This document shows, in pieces, positions 38,501 through 51,400 of a stretch of DNA of 64,000 nt (within the stretch, counting starts at the first letter, position 1; every line of letters starts with the position of its first letter). Origin of the DNA: Gavia stellata (taxonomy: Eukaryota > Chordata > Aves > Gaviiformes > Gaviidae); contig NC_082598.1 of NCBI RefSeq assembly GCF_030936135.1, forward strand, positions 15,318,687 to 15,382,686, in the 5' to 3' direction. The translations under genes and the position numbers were made by a program. Under the pieces are notes generated by a model that searched no databases, was not told where the DNA came from, and saw nothing but the letters and a program-made list of their open reading frames with translations.

Positions 38501-41500
38501 TCTAAAGAAAAAGGCATACACTGAGCAGTCTTCTTCTGCATTTACATTAGTCTTGAATATTTTCTTTAATATGAAACTAGGATCCTTTTATAAAAAGTCA
38601 CAAGGTAAAATTCTTTTAAATAAAGGAATGTTGTTTAAGACCTCTATAGCTTTAACAGGGTTTAAATATGTATACATTTAACAGGGATGATCTTCCACCT
38701 GTCTTTAATTTCCTCATAGATGACAAAACAGAAGCTTCACAGAACAGTTAATTATCTGAAAAAGCTCTTGTAATAGTTACAATACTAAAAAGAGAAGTGT
38801 AAGGCACCTTTGAAATTTTGGTAACTTGGGGGAATGAGGCCCCTACTGCAGTGGGGCAAATCTGCTTTCACAAAAGTATGAAAACAGTTCATTTCTAAAG
38901 AAAAATATATGTAGTTTTGTTATCACACAGTAGCTAGCACTAATTCAGGTAAGAGAACACCCACACTGATTTTACCACCTGTTTGCTCATCACTGTGTGG
39001 TAAGCCTCTCCTGTTTCTCCCAGACAGGTATATTTTTCCTTGTATGAACACTCCCCTAGAGAATCTGAAACAGAGAAGTTAAGCCTGAGAAGCCAGTGTT
39101 GATGGCAGTGGTTCCTAGGAAAGCACTGTGTCTTCATGAGATGTTAGAACAGGATTACTGCAAGGTTTGTTTTTCCCAGATTATACCACCATACAGTTGT
39201 AATGGATTGTGTTACTGCACATGTATATATCTGGAAGTGAAACAAATATCTAGAAGATTATTTATCCTACTTAAAATATACTACATCATTGGTATTTTAG
39301 TGAACCTGCAGACTGTATATGAAAAGCCTGAAAAGAGTATTAAGACATGTTAATATCTGGCTAAGCACTTTTTTTCTAATTTCTGTGTAAAATGTAAGAC
39401 TGTATTTCAGAATTCTCTTACTGTATCAGTTTATAGGACACATCTTTACCAAGAACACATTTTGTTGCTTGACTAAGAGTGTTGCAAGGAAGTTACATAA
39501 TTTGAAATGTTTTTAAGGAATAGCTACAAGCCACAAAAATAAGTGGTGAGGGAGAACTGGTCACTTGTAACTGTGTGTTTTAATCTAGATGATCTACTTT
39601 TAATTTTTGCTTTCACTCACTTTGTATTTCCTCCCCGTTCTCCTTTAGGAAGCTTTGGGGGTGCACTGGGATCCCCGCCACTACCTGTTGGCTTCTTTCC
39701 TGGGGGCTGCCACTGGAGATGCACTGACTGACAGTGGAAGTCCCTGGGTACTTACCCCAGGGGCTTTTCTCAGCTCAGCCACCACCATGGAACACAGTGC
39801 TCGATGGGGCTCTCGCTCAGCTTCAGTCTCTTTCTTGCAGGTAATTGTTGTGTGCTGCCCTTCACAAAAGTGCCCAAGTCACCCCCAAATTAATGATTGC
39901 TCATAGTCTGTCTGTTGAAAAGCTATTGCAGAAGCTCCTGTCTCTGGTAGTTCAGAATCTCATTCCAGTTTCTGCCCTGACCGTACTCTCAGCTGGCTTC
40001 TCCCTTCTTCGCCTTAACTTTCATCTGTTAACCTGATTTCCCAAGGGAATAAGGCTTATGTGATCACAGAGCCCACAACCTTCACCCTCATGCATAAATC
40101 TGTTTCCCAAATTAAACAACTTGATAAATGAGTTCCCTGTAAGACTGTAAAACCTGGTCATTTGCTGGAGGAGTGACAACTAAATTAATCCAACTAGTAG
40201 CTGTTCTGCCTTGCTTGCTACTAGCCCATCAAAACATGTTTTGCTTGGCGAGAGGCACAATGAGGCATTGCCACGTAGCTCAGGAACAGGGGAGCAAGGC
40301 TTTGTCTGTGTACGTTTTGGGGTGGAGACAAAAAAATACTATCTGTGAGCCGGTGAAGTCACCGATAAGTAGGGATGTGGGTAGAAATATTAGAAATGTT
40401 GGAGCAAGAGCAGACAGAAAAAAGCAAGAGACTTGTATTCTTTCTTCCCCAAGGCTCAAAGTGTAAATTTCATTAAACTGAAGGTGAATGTCTGCAGACA
40501 GGCTTATGATGTTACAGTAATACACTCTGATAACAAAACATGAAGGCAATCTTTATAGAGTTTAGCAGCAGGGCTACATGTTGGCCACTAGAGAGCAATA
40601 GATAACCAGTAGTGGTATGCTTGGTACAGCAAAATCTGAGCATCCTATAGCCATGTAACGCTTTTAAAAATATAGATGCAGAAGTTAACATAATAATGTA
40701 AAATTACCCTCTCGACACTTCTTAATAGTCCTAATGTCCTTCAATCAAACAAAATAGCAGGATGGAGCACTCTGGTAATTAGCAGCAACCTGTATCTAAA
40801 GAAACCTCTAGAATGCATCATATAACATATGCAATTTGCTTAGCCATTTGAAGCAGGAATGTATCACACAGCATTAAGATCAGCTGCAGAAATGCAAAGC
40901 AACAACTAAGCTGGTTCCTTCAGTCCCCAAGTCCAAGCCTGCATTATGAGGGGCTGGGAAACTTTCAGAATTGAAGCTTCTTTTGCTGGTATTTTAAATC
41001 CTGAGTATTGTCATTGTATGCAAAATGCTTGCACATTTTGGGAAATAAAGATTGCATTTTCCTTTTCTAAGTGCTCTGAATGCTTACAAAGTAGTATATT
41101 TTCACCCTGAAGCCAAAATGTTCCACTCAACACAATTCAGATCAACAAAGTACATTCACAGAATGCATACCCAAAAGCAGCTCTTTCCTCTCCCTTCCCA
41201 GGGTTCAACAGACTATGCTATTGCATTATTGCAGCCTATAGAGTGAAAAACCATATCCACCTGACTATAGCTATGATAGCGTCCTGAAGGGGGATAGGAG
41301 AAGCTGTTATGTGAAGGTACTGCAATGGCTCAGAGAGAAATTCTGTATGTCTCCAAGAAGTGCCTTTTTCATTTTCAACTTAAGTTATCACTGTTGGTTT
41401 TCTCAGGTTTTCCAGTACATTGCTTTCTTACCTGTTTGGGGGGGCTTGTAAATTTAGTAACACACAAAGCAAAACTGTTCCAAGAAAAGCTCCTAGAGCA

Positions 41501-43629
41501 CCTGATCAGTCTTGTAGCCCATTTACTCACCCTCCTTATTCTCTTTCCTCCTGGGCCTTCTCCAAACAAAGCTGTTTCATAGTTTTGCAGTTGAGCAGCA
41601 AAGCTGAAGCTCTACAGCAGCAACTGTCTACCTGTGGCTCTCATGGCTCTACAAGCCAGGATCAGCATTTCATGTCAGATAATTTTGTTAGAGAGTAGAA
41701 TGAAATGCAGGCTGACAGCAGAACAAGCAGCAGAGGAGTTGTGGTGAATTCCTGGTACGTGGGTGTCCCACAGCGCATGACAGGACCAGTCTCACAGGGG
41801 ACAGCAATGGTGCAAAGGATGCAGGAAGGGCATCATCTCTTTGCTGTAGAAATTAGGACCCACTGTGAAGCAAAATAGACTACTTGCTTGGAGGATGCTT
41901 CTGTTTGCCAATCAGTGATGTTACCACCAGCATCTCCTACCTAGGTAAGAACCCTTACCGTTACTAAGTGATGACCCTCCCTTTAGGGTACTCAGCTCCT
42001 AACTAGCACTTCGGGGTGGGTGAGTCACAGGACAAATTGAGAAGGAACAAAAGACTTCACTCACAAGAGCTGGGAATTCAGAGGTCACCAGAGAAGATTA
42101 GCAAATGGCAAACAAAAGGGGAGTGATAAGGTGGTAACTGCAGAATTACTCTCTCTCTGGTAGTCTAAATAGGTTCAGGGCTGGAGAGTAAGCAAGAAAG
42201 AGGAGCTTTGATCTGATCTGACCAGGTCTGACTCATCTCTGCAAAGACAGCATTCACATGACAGGGAAAGGAAATGCAGTAGCTTTGAACGCAAGGAAGG
42301 GACTGAATTTATGTAGCTGGAAAACACTGAGAAAGATGCAAATTGACTATCAAGCTTTCCATAACAAAGCCTCTTCTGGATAACATTGTTTAGTCTGGCC
42401 TTATTTAAATACTGAATAATCTATTTGCATTTGTTACAGGCAATTGCCTTTCTAACTTCAGAGCAGGCTAGCTACACGTATCTAAGAAAGAGTAGTAAAA
42501 GTGCTTAATCAGTTTTGTGTATCAGATAACGGATATGAAGTATATTTATCGCACTCTGGACTGTTTCAGATACAGACAAATGAGCTGAAAAAAACATTTT
42601 GACTAGCAAACTATTTCTGGAATTATTACTTATGTTACAGAACATCATATTTTATTTTAGGCATGTTTCTAATTATTCTGGTTTTGAAGAAAAAGATCTG
42701 CTAAATGTAGCTCACTTACAAAAATCTGCAAGTGGCCGGTGCTGACTGATGAGAGAGGCTAGGAAACAGTATAGAAGTAAAAGGGTAAATATTTACTCAT
42801 GCACATGAGGTGTGCCAGCCAAACTGGGTCACCCTTAATGTGGTTTTTCACAGGGTTCTTACACCCTTCAACCATTCAGGTACGACATGATTTGACTAAT
42901 TACTAAGACCCATACTGCCAATTACTATCATAGTAAAACTTTGCAAAGCAACTGTATTTCCGCAGCTTTCCTGCTGCTTGTCTATTGATCCAGACGTCCC
43001 TGGAGTCAGTCTTGCTAGACTTACTTATCTATGATGCCAGATGACACTGGGAGGGTTTCAAAGAAATGTTAGAGGGGCTAGGAAGCTGGCTTTTTCTTGG
43101 TTGTCCATGGGTATCCTTTATTCTTTGTAGACAGCTCTAAGCTTCCAAGAAGCAAAGACCTTATTTCCAGGGCTGGGCTGTCCTTTAGTTTGTTTTACTT
43201 GAGCATGAACCAAAGTCTCCAGTAACTTTCCACTACCTTATTACATTGCAGCATACAATGTGAACTAATATATATTAACAAAGTTAATACGCTTTCGTAT
43301 TATAAAGACTGATTGATATGTTAGGGAAGTGGATTTTCATAACACCACATAATCACCTTTGCAGCGTAGATGACACAAATCAGTAAGTGCATACTGTCCC
43401 TGGTGGCTTTCATAGGATCCACATACAAAACTCCCAGCTATAACTTTACATTACAATGTACACTCATGATTTTTAGCCCTTTATTATAGCAATAGTCATC
43501 TTTTTTCAAATAGAACCTTACTTAATTGTTCCTTACGTGAAAGTTGAGAGCAAAGCACCTTTGATAAACCTTTTTACCTTTCATTGAACCTCTTCCACTA
43601 CTATTCTGTCTTTCCTGAGCTGAGAGAAC
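32581..43629. other. Intergenic sequence
   Basis: 11 kb of AT-rich sequence. Only the exon-like segment at 39649-39840 stands out. No known coding family recognised. Confidence 0.5.
39649..39840 (+). other. Exon-like segment with good splice sites, unassigned
   Basis: A pyrimidine-rich tract ending CTCCTTTAG (to 39648) precedes 192 bases that are open in frame 0 (64 codons) and end CAG before GTAATT. The composition is clearly more GC-rich than its flanks. The predicted peptide contains LGVHWDPRHYLLASF and then GAATGDALTDSG, which I do not recognise. It could be an internal exon of an unknown transcript, a lineage-specific long non-coding RNA exon, or a repeat. Confidence 0.3.
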
Positions 43630-44290
43630 CATGCACAGCTTTCAAGATGTGGTCAAATAATGAATTTAGACAACCGCATAAGCATGCTTTGTTCTCTGTT
43701 ACTTTTAAAATTTCAGCATACAGCTTGTTTTTCTGAGTTCTGTTAAGCACTGAAATGAGGTTTTCACAGAAATGTATTGTAATTCCAAGATTTTGCTCCT
43801 GCATAGTACTAGTCAGCTTGGAGCTCATCAGTCTGAAGTTAGGATCTTCTTCCCCACTGTGCATCACTTTTATCTATGCAGAATGTAATCTGCCATTTTA
43901 CTGCCTAGTTATTCAATCTCATAAGGTCCTTCTGCAGATCTTCAGCAGGCTTTTGTCCTTAAGACCTCGAGTAGCTTGTTATCATCAGAAGGCTGTCACT
44001 TGAGTGTCCAGCTCCTTTTCCAAGCTGCTTCTGAGCATGTTGAGCAGGTCCAAGCAGAGATTGCTACAGCAGTGCACCTGTGACCTCTGTATTACGAGTA
44101 CCTCACACTCACTCCCACCCCCTGTGCTCCATCTTTAACCAGTTATTCATACCAAGACATTTGATCTTATGCCATTACTGCTTAGTTTCTTTGACAGCCT
44201 TTGTCAAAAGCCTTCTAGAAATCCCAACATGCTCTATCAGCCAGAAGACCTTCTTCACAAGTTTAAAAAATGTTCAATAAACTATGTTTC
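43630..44290 (-). mobile_element. Decayed CR1/L3-like LINE fragment, about 0.65 kb
   Basis: The plus strand reads as the reverse complement of ancient CR1/L3 ORF2. Recognised in order: TTAACCAGTTATTCATACCA, then GCCATTACTGCTTAGTTTCT, then TTGTCAAAAGCCTTCTAGAA, each in the family's relative order. No long ORF survives on the minus strand. Confidence 0.65.
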
Positions 44291-45099
44291 AAACGCCACT
44301 GTTGACAGTGTTTTCTTACACCGCTGATCAAAAGGTGTAACAGACTCTGAGGGCAACATCTCATTTTGGAACTAAAAAATTCATAGTTGAGAAGATTCTT
44401 TTTTCCCATAGTTCCCTGTCTGACAGCTTTAGCTTTCCCTTTCCTGTGACCCGAAGAGCCTATCCCAAAATCCGAGATCCCTGAAGATCCGTGTTCATAC
44501 CTCGCCAATGGTAAGGATAGCTCAAGCCCTATTTCCCATCATTCTAGTACAGAATTGATAGGAAGATGTAACTTACTCATGGTTCCTCTTATCACACAGA
44601 ATCCATGCTAACAGAACAATCAGCAAAACAGAGTATAAATTTGAAGTCGTATACCACAAAGCTCCATTTCAAAGAGGCCATCTGGAAAGACTTTGGGCCC
44701 TACATTAAACATGGTTCCCTTTTCAAGCAAAGTGGTTAGATACTACAGTGACGTTAAAGGTACTTTTAGAGGATGGTTAAAATCCCTTTTTTCCCCTCAA
44801 GCTTGACTAAGAATAGTTTATTTAAAAAGACATTTGGATTTTATAGGAAGCATCTGAAAATATGCAATTCCTGTGTCGTCATGCTACTTCACTGAGCAAT
44901 CCCTGTGAAACGTATGCCCATGCCGTATACTAATAACACAGATAGTATCAGGAGGCATGTAGAGAGATTATTGGGAAGGGCAGCTCTTCCCTCGGCCTGC
45001 TGTCCTGTCACAATCCCTGCGCGACGGCCAGCTGGCAGCAACCTGAGGAGCACCTTTTTCGTATGCCCTCGCCTGCCATCTTGCAGGTGTTTCAACACC
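44291..45099. other. Intergenic sequence leading into the CpG island
   Basis: No gene recognised. GC content rises after about 44980. Confidence 0.55.
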
Positions 45100-45370
45100 A
45101 GCCCAGCCTCTTCCCCCACGGCTTGTACTGCGTTCCCCGGGTGGTACCGGGTCCCACAGGGGTGACAGGTCCCCACGCGGGTGCGGGGCTGAGCTCCCTG
45201 CGGCTCCTCGAAGCGTCACCTCCGCGCCGGGGCCCTCCCCGCGGGGCCCCTCGCCGGGCCGGGCGCCGCAGCGCGCATGCGCCGCCGCCGCCGCGCCCGG
45301 GGCGCCTCAGTAGAGCTCTACACGGCGCCGCCGGCGGGAGCGGCGGTGCGGCGCTGGCCAATGGGGCGGC

Positions 45371-45480
45371 GCGGCGCCGCAGCGGCCGCTGAGGTCAGTT
45401 CCGTCGCCGCGGTGGGCGGGGGGTTGTGCTGAGGCGGCGGCGGCGGCGGCGGCGGGGGGCTCGCCCTCAGCCTCGCTGGG
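45371..45480 (+). other. ZNF518B: ZNF518B non-coding exon 1 (5' end approximate)
   Basis: The 3' edge is defined by a perfect donor, GTAAGT, at 45481-45486. The 5' edge is inferred to lie just after the CCAAT/GC-box pair and is uncertain by tens to hundreds of bases. The exon contains a (GGC)7 tract and no coding sequence in frame with exon 2. It would be joined to the acceptor at 51971-51972. Confidence 0.6.
45433..45453 (+). repeat. (GGC)7 trinucleotide tract in the ZNF518B 5' leader
   Basis: Seven uninterrupted GGC units followed by a G run, within the presumed first exon. The tract is short, but it is the kind of sequence that varies in length between individuals. Confidence 0.85.
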
Positions 45481-48400
45481 GTAAGTACCTCAGGGCGGAG
45501 CGGGAGGGTGGGAGTTGCGGGCCGGGGAGGATGAGGATCAGCGCAGCGTTTCTTGTGCGTCTGGAGACAAGGGGAGTGATGGCGGCTGGCGGGGTCTGCC
45601 CCTGAGGGAGGCAGCCCTTTTGTCTTCTCGGCCTTCTCCGAGTCAGGTAAGGCTCCCCCACCCTCGGCCTGTGCCAGCGGGGCCAGCGCCGCGGCTATCG
45701 GCTGCCTTCCGCTGCCTTGCCTGCTGCCCTGCCTGCTGTCCGCCCGCGCGGGTGGGGGGCTGGGGGTCCCAGCGGCGAGCGCGGGCTGCGGCCCGCCGGG
45801 CCGCGCGGTGCTGCCCCCTGCGGGCCGGCGGCGGCACTGCGTGACGGCGCGCCGGAGCCGCCTCCCTGGCGGCGGCGACGGCGGACGGAGGACTGCGCGG
45901 CCTGCGGAGGGTCCGCCGCCCGGCCGGCCGCCTTCGCCTGAGCAGCGGCGGGGCTCGGCCTCCGGAGACAGGCCCTGGGCGAGGGCGGCCTCTTTTCCCG
46001 GAGAGGCGGCAACACTTGTGCGTGGGTGGGCTGGATGCCCAAGAAAATGAGATTTTTTGGTGTTGGCTGGCGGGTGCTGCTGTCTCGTGGACGCCATCAG
46101 GCTGCTTTAGAGTCGTCTGGACTGTAAAGCTGTTGTCCAGGTTTGTCGTCTTGGACTTTTTCCTGAAGAAAAGAAGCTTTCGGGTTAGTAACTGTATTAC
46201 TGAGCAAAATAGAACATCCGGTATCTTGTATCTAAATTGTGTTCTTTAGACAACTATTATTTAGAGGGTTCTATTTGGGCATAAGATTCGCTTAATTAAA
46301 TCCTGCATTAAATTTTGTTGCAGGAGAATCTATCATAAAAAAGTATTACATTGGACGTTTAAGATAACTTAGATGTATAAAATGAATTGGATTTCTTTTA
46401 AATGAATGATCCAGTATTATCACAGATGTAGCCAAAGTGTCCTGAAATATATATTTAATGAAAAAAAGTCTCTTTTATGATTAATGGTATTTTACAGGAT
46501 TTTGTCAGCATTCTGTTCTGCATTGTTACTGCAGTAAATGGTTATAGACAAGACCTTTTTTCTTAGACATACAGATAGTATGTGGCTAATTTTAGCAGGA
46601 ATTAAATTTTAGCATCTCCGTGAGTGCTTTGAGAACTGGGCAGAGAGGGATATGTACTTTAAATGGGACTCTCCTCCCTCCTCTCCCATTTTCTTCAGTG
46701 CCATAATTCCTTGCTTTCTTGCTCACGGGCCTTGAAGCTTAGAGTAAGGTAATGTTAAATACTAGTCAGTATACTTTGCATATACAGAGAGATTTTGAAA
46801 ATGGTTGTAAACTGTATGCAATGTGCAGCATAAATTTAAAAGTTGATCATACATGTAATGATAAACAATGGTATAAACATCTCTGAGCACTCTCTAAAAT
46901 ACTACTTTCGGTGCAGTAGTTATTTGAGAATGCCTTGCTTAGCTTATTGCAAGATGACCACCAAGCAATTGAATGATGTGTCAGAAATGTGTATCTTTCA
47001 GATGCAAATAAAGCTAGGCCTCGGTCCTAGAGCCACAGAGAAGCAGACCTCCATTTCAGTAGAATACTGTGTAGTCCATATATGTACTTGGCTTCTTACA
47101 ATGCCAATAAATGTCAATAAATTGGGCACTTTTTCACCTATGCATTCTAAAAAGAGTGATTTAATGGTTATTTTGCATAACTTTATATCATAAGTAGTAA
47201 AAATTTTGAATGTATTTAGATTTTTTTTTTCTGTAGAGTGAAATAACTGTATATTTTGTAATAAAAGTAAGCTCTGAAAACCTGGTGCGTGGTCTTTGCT
47301 CTTCTTAATTCTCTGCATTGACATTCCATATTCATGTTGATGGAAGAACTTCCATGATAATTTCAGATACAAAAAGTGTTATGACTGTATGATTAGCTGT
47401 TATTGTGAAACAAAATGTCTTTTTAAGAAGAAATAATTGTAGATAAAATTTCTTTGGTGTTTTTGAATAGTTTGTTTTTAATACAAAATCAGTTCTTTTT
47501 GTTATTATAATATGTTATACTTGAGTGAAGCACTTTGGATCTCTCTCAGTCATTAGGCCTAAAATTAATGACTGATAATTGTGGCTACAGAGTTGGATCA
47601 GTAGAACAGTTAACTCTGCTTAACAGAGATAGTCAGTCAATGTTAAGTGGATCGTATATGGCGTATATATATAACTGTAGAATACAGACAAGGTAATTTT
47701 AAGCTTGCACAGAGATTTATGTTTTTCACAGAGACTCAGATTTTACACACTGTATCTTCCTGATACAGTGATGCACAGTGTCTTTCAATTCTGTTTAAAC
47801 TTTTCTCGTAGGAGGCGACTTATGGCTTTTCAATACCAAAGCGGGCCTTGATTGTTGGATGCAGTTTGTGAACTTAGAGTGTGAGAGGTGTGCGCTTTGC
47901 TGAAGAAAGGTCTTATTTATTTGATCACATATGATAAATGCATGCCACTCATCACACCCATTCCACTGATAGCAGCATGTAATTTGAGATAAAAAAGGGA
48001 ACTAAACCACTGGAAAATAGACGTTTCTCTGAAATGATGAACAAAGTATTAGTGTATTTGAAGTAAATGTAAATTTCAGGAGTATAGAATAATGGGGAAG
48101 ACACTGGCAATTCCTGTTTGACTGTGGCCGCATAGTGGTTTGTAGCCTACTGCAGTGCAAAAAACCTTGTATTGGATGAATTTGGCATAGTCAGGCTGCA
48201 GAGTATGTTTCTTCCTATCTTTCTTGGTTTTAATTGGTCTTTGTTTCTTAACCTCTATGTAAATGTGACACCCACTGTTTAGAATGCCTTTTGACTCCTG
48301 CGGATCTGTTGATCTCTGTGTCTTGAGCAGCAAGGTTCAAGATAGACTAGTGTTGCGTGAAGGTTGGGAATATTTCCTTTTATTAGATGCCCCACTTTTT

Positions 48401-51400
48401 AATGTCCCTGCATTGCAGGTGTTTGGTAGAAGGAGTGAATGAGAAAGTTTGGCTCGTCCTTTTTCCATGTACCTTTAAGTTTTTGCTTCCAATTTTTTTG
48501 AAAACTACCACTAAATTTTTTTTAATTTCTCCTAATTCAGGTACCTTATTGCATTTCAAAGTATTTTCACAAACTTTTTCTGAATCCATTCCTGTAAAGA
48601 CGGTGACTGGAATTGATTTTAACGCTCCTAGTATCTCTTACCCCATTCTTCATCTATTCAGTTCTTGTGTCTATCACTCAGGCTCCATGTAGACTTTTAC
48701 ATCTTCCTTTAACGATATCTTTGGATTGGTCTGTGTGCTCTGCATTTGATTGTAACTTGAAAAATCAAGTATGTATCTTTTAATTAAATCTTCTGAAGCA
48801 TGTCTCTGCTAACCCTTTAAATATCAAAACAAATCTTCAGGGGAATGTGTGTTGGCTTCCCTCCCTCTCTCCGTGCCCCCCCCCCTCCCCCGGCTTGTGT
48901 GGAGTGAATAGATGCTGGATTGCACCACCTGTCTGTGTACATTGATGGTCTCATTTCTCTGAAGTAACCAGAAAAAGCAAATATTTTTTTTTTAATACAA
49001 GAACAAAATTGCAATGTACTTTTGGGCTTGTTTTATCCAAAATAATGATAAAGTAGAACTGTTTGCATCAAAACCTTTCTTGTTAACTATTCAGTGTTCA
49101 GGAAAGATTGGTGAAAAAATAGCTAGGGAGACAGCAGTGGTGTCACTTCAGCATTACCTGGTTATTCGGTTCTTCTTCACCTTGTACTGTGTCTGGCCTG
49201 GATGTAGTTAAATGTCTTCATAGAAACCTGTACAGTGCTGTGTTCTGGATCTGTGGCTAAAACAGTGTTCTGCCTGTTGCTGAACAGTGTTTGCACAATG
49301 TCAAGGGGTTTTTTTTCCCCTCCCTTTCTGCCTCCACTGCAGTGAGTAGACATGGGGTGGGCAAGAGATTGGGGCAGCTGACCAGAATTGGTCAAGGGGA
49401 TAATCCATACCATATAACTTCATGCTTAGCAATGAAAACGGGAAGTAGAGGAAGAAGAAGAGGAGAAGGGGGTTGGCTTCCAACATGGCTGTTGCTTGGA
49501 GACTGGCCAGGCATCGGTCTGCTTGTAGAAGGTGGTGAGTGATTTCCTTTGCGTCACCTCCCTGTCTCTCTTTCACCTATTAAACTGCCTTTGTGCCTAC
49601 CCATAAGCTTTGTTCTTTTTCTCCAGTTCCCTCCCCTTCCTACTCGGGGAGGGGTGGGGAGCCAGTGAGCAGCTGTGTGGCTGCTTGGCTGTTGGCTAGG
49701 ATCAACCCACCGCACATCTGAAATGCAGTCACAGTAACTCCAACAACATTTGAAACCTGGATTCTAGCAACATGGTATTTGTCACAGGTCTGAATGAAAG
49801 CTTGGGTTTGGGGTTATATACATATTTGTTTTCACTTTTATATATAAAGCTATTTGAGTTAGGAAGGTTTAGAAGGATTACTAGCCTTTTCTTTGAATTA
49901 CCTCTGTTAAATTTCTTTAGTGTCCTCTTGGACTGAGCAACCCAGATCTGTCTGGTAAATTGAAGCGTTCTTGAAGTGTTTGACAGTGTTTCTTGTACTT
50001 TCTTGCTCTTTAGAAGTGGTGGATCCTTTTTCATGTTGTCCCTTAAGGTGAAGTTTACAGTGTTAAAAAATACAAGAAAACTCTCCATGTCTTTAATACT
50101 TTTTTTTTGTGGTCAAGGATGTTGATGGCATAAAGTGCTCTATGCTTATCTTTTGGTCAGTTCATATGGAGTGCAGTTTCAGTATCGATGGATAGTTGTT
50201 AACAGCAAAAAAGGCAAATATTGATCTAATTCACCCTTTCCTTTCAAATACAATTTTAGTTCTTTCTTAAAACTGTATAGAAATCTTCAAAGCATCTTTT
50301 GTCAGGATCTTGAGCTTATCAAGATCTCTTACCTTTCTCCTGAAATAAAACAGTGGTTTTCCTGAACATAGGCCTACCATCACCTTGTGTGTCAACAAGA
50401 TTAATCTTCAATCTGAGAAGTGGTATTAGCAGGGGAAGAATGGTCTGTCCGAGACTACCAGAAATGTTTGTTTTTCATTCCTCTTCAAAATCTGAATAAT
50501 AGAGGGCATAATGTTACCAACATTAGAATTGCTTAAAAAAAAAATCTTCAGATCATGATACAGTAGTCATGTATACTTTCCTCCTTCCTGGGAAGCTGCC
50601 ATTGATTTGTTTTTCACATCAGGATATAGAGGTTTTTCACATAGGGATGTGCAGGTGTCTGCAGTGCAATGAGATGAGATTACTACAGTCCTAAGAACTA
50701 CGTACTGAGGAGTTTTACAAGCGTGCAGCCATCCTTCTGCTAAAGTCTGTAGATAGACTTGGAGAGGAACTGGATTTCAAAAGCAAAAGCCTTCTGTAGG
50801 ATGTATTGAAATCTAAAGGAATCTAGAAATAACCTCATGAAATAGGGTCTATACATGAATGCAGATCTGTGCAACAGTATGCCTGTAAGTAAGAATGTTT
50901 GAATAAGAAATATGTTGAGTAGCTTTTACTTGTTGCTGTTAGCTTTGGACTTTATCCTGTTTTATGTATGTCTCAAAAGGCTAATTTAGTTGTTTATTTA
51001 CCAAATAACAGTGGTCTCATAGTCTTGGCAAAAGCTTAAAGGCTGAGATCTTGTTCATGTTAAATACAGAAAAGAGGCAGTATGAGTGCTGGAACCTGTG
51101 GGGCCAAATATACTGCACAAGTTAATGTGGTGGGTTTACACTGATACTATTCTCCCTCTGCCTTCGGTTGCATTGTTTATTTTGCTTGATTGACACATTA
51201 TGTATGATCAGGATGGAGTGAATTATTTATATGCTTGTCCACATATGTAGAAGTGATTACACTGTGATATTAATAGAAGTGAAAGTAATTAATTTTGCAG
51301 CCGCAGATTGTTTTGACTTTATTACTTTGAGAACATGTGAAGTATAAATCACACCTTGTTAGGAATTAGTGTTCAAGACTGTTTGGATCTGAAACGTTGG

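Larger units (their letters stand above)
45100..46010 (+). promoter_or_regulatory. ZNF518B: CpG island promoter of ZNF518B
   Basis: Abrupt GC-rich, CpG-dense block in an otherwise AT-rich window. Visible motifs: an NRF1-like palindrome GCGCATGCGC at 45273-45282, an inverted-type CCAAT at 45358-45362 followed at once by a GC box at 45363-45370, and a TGAGGTCA half-CRE-like site at 45390-45397. There is no clear TATA box, which fits a dispersed housekeeping-type start. Two consensus donors (after 45480 and after 45646) lie inside the island and point to non-coding first exons read rightwards. The transcription start itself cannot be fixed from sequence. Such islands often fire in both directions, so an antisense transcript is possible. 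Confidence 0.85.

Noticed and set aside
45318..46097. 259-codon open frame on the minus strand across the CpG island
   Set aside because: GC-rich sequence lacks stop codons by composition. The peptide is Pro/Ala/Arg low complexity, and other overlapping frames are also open.
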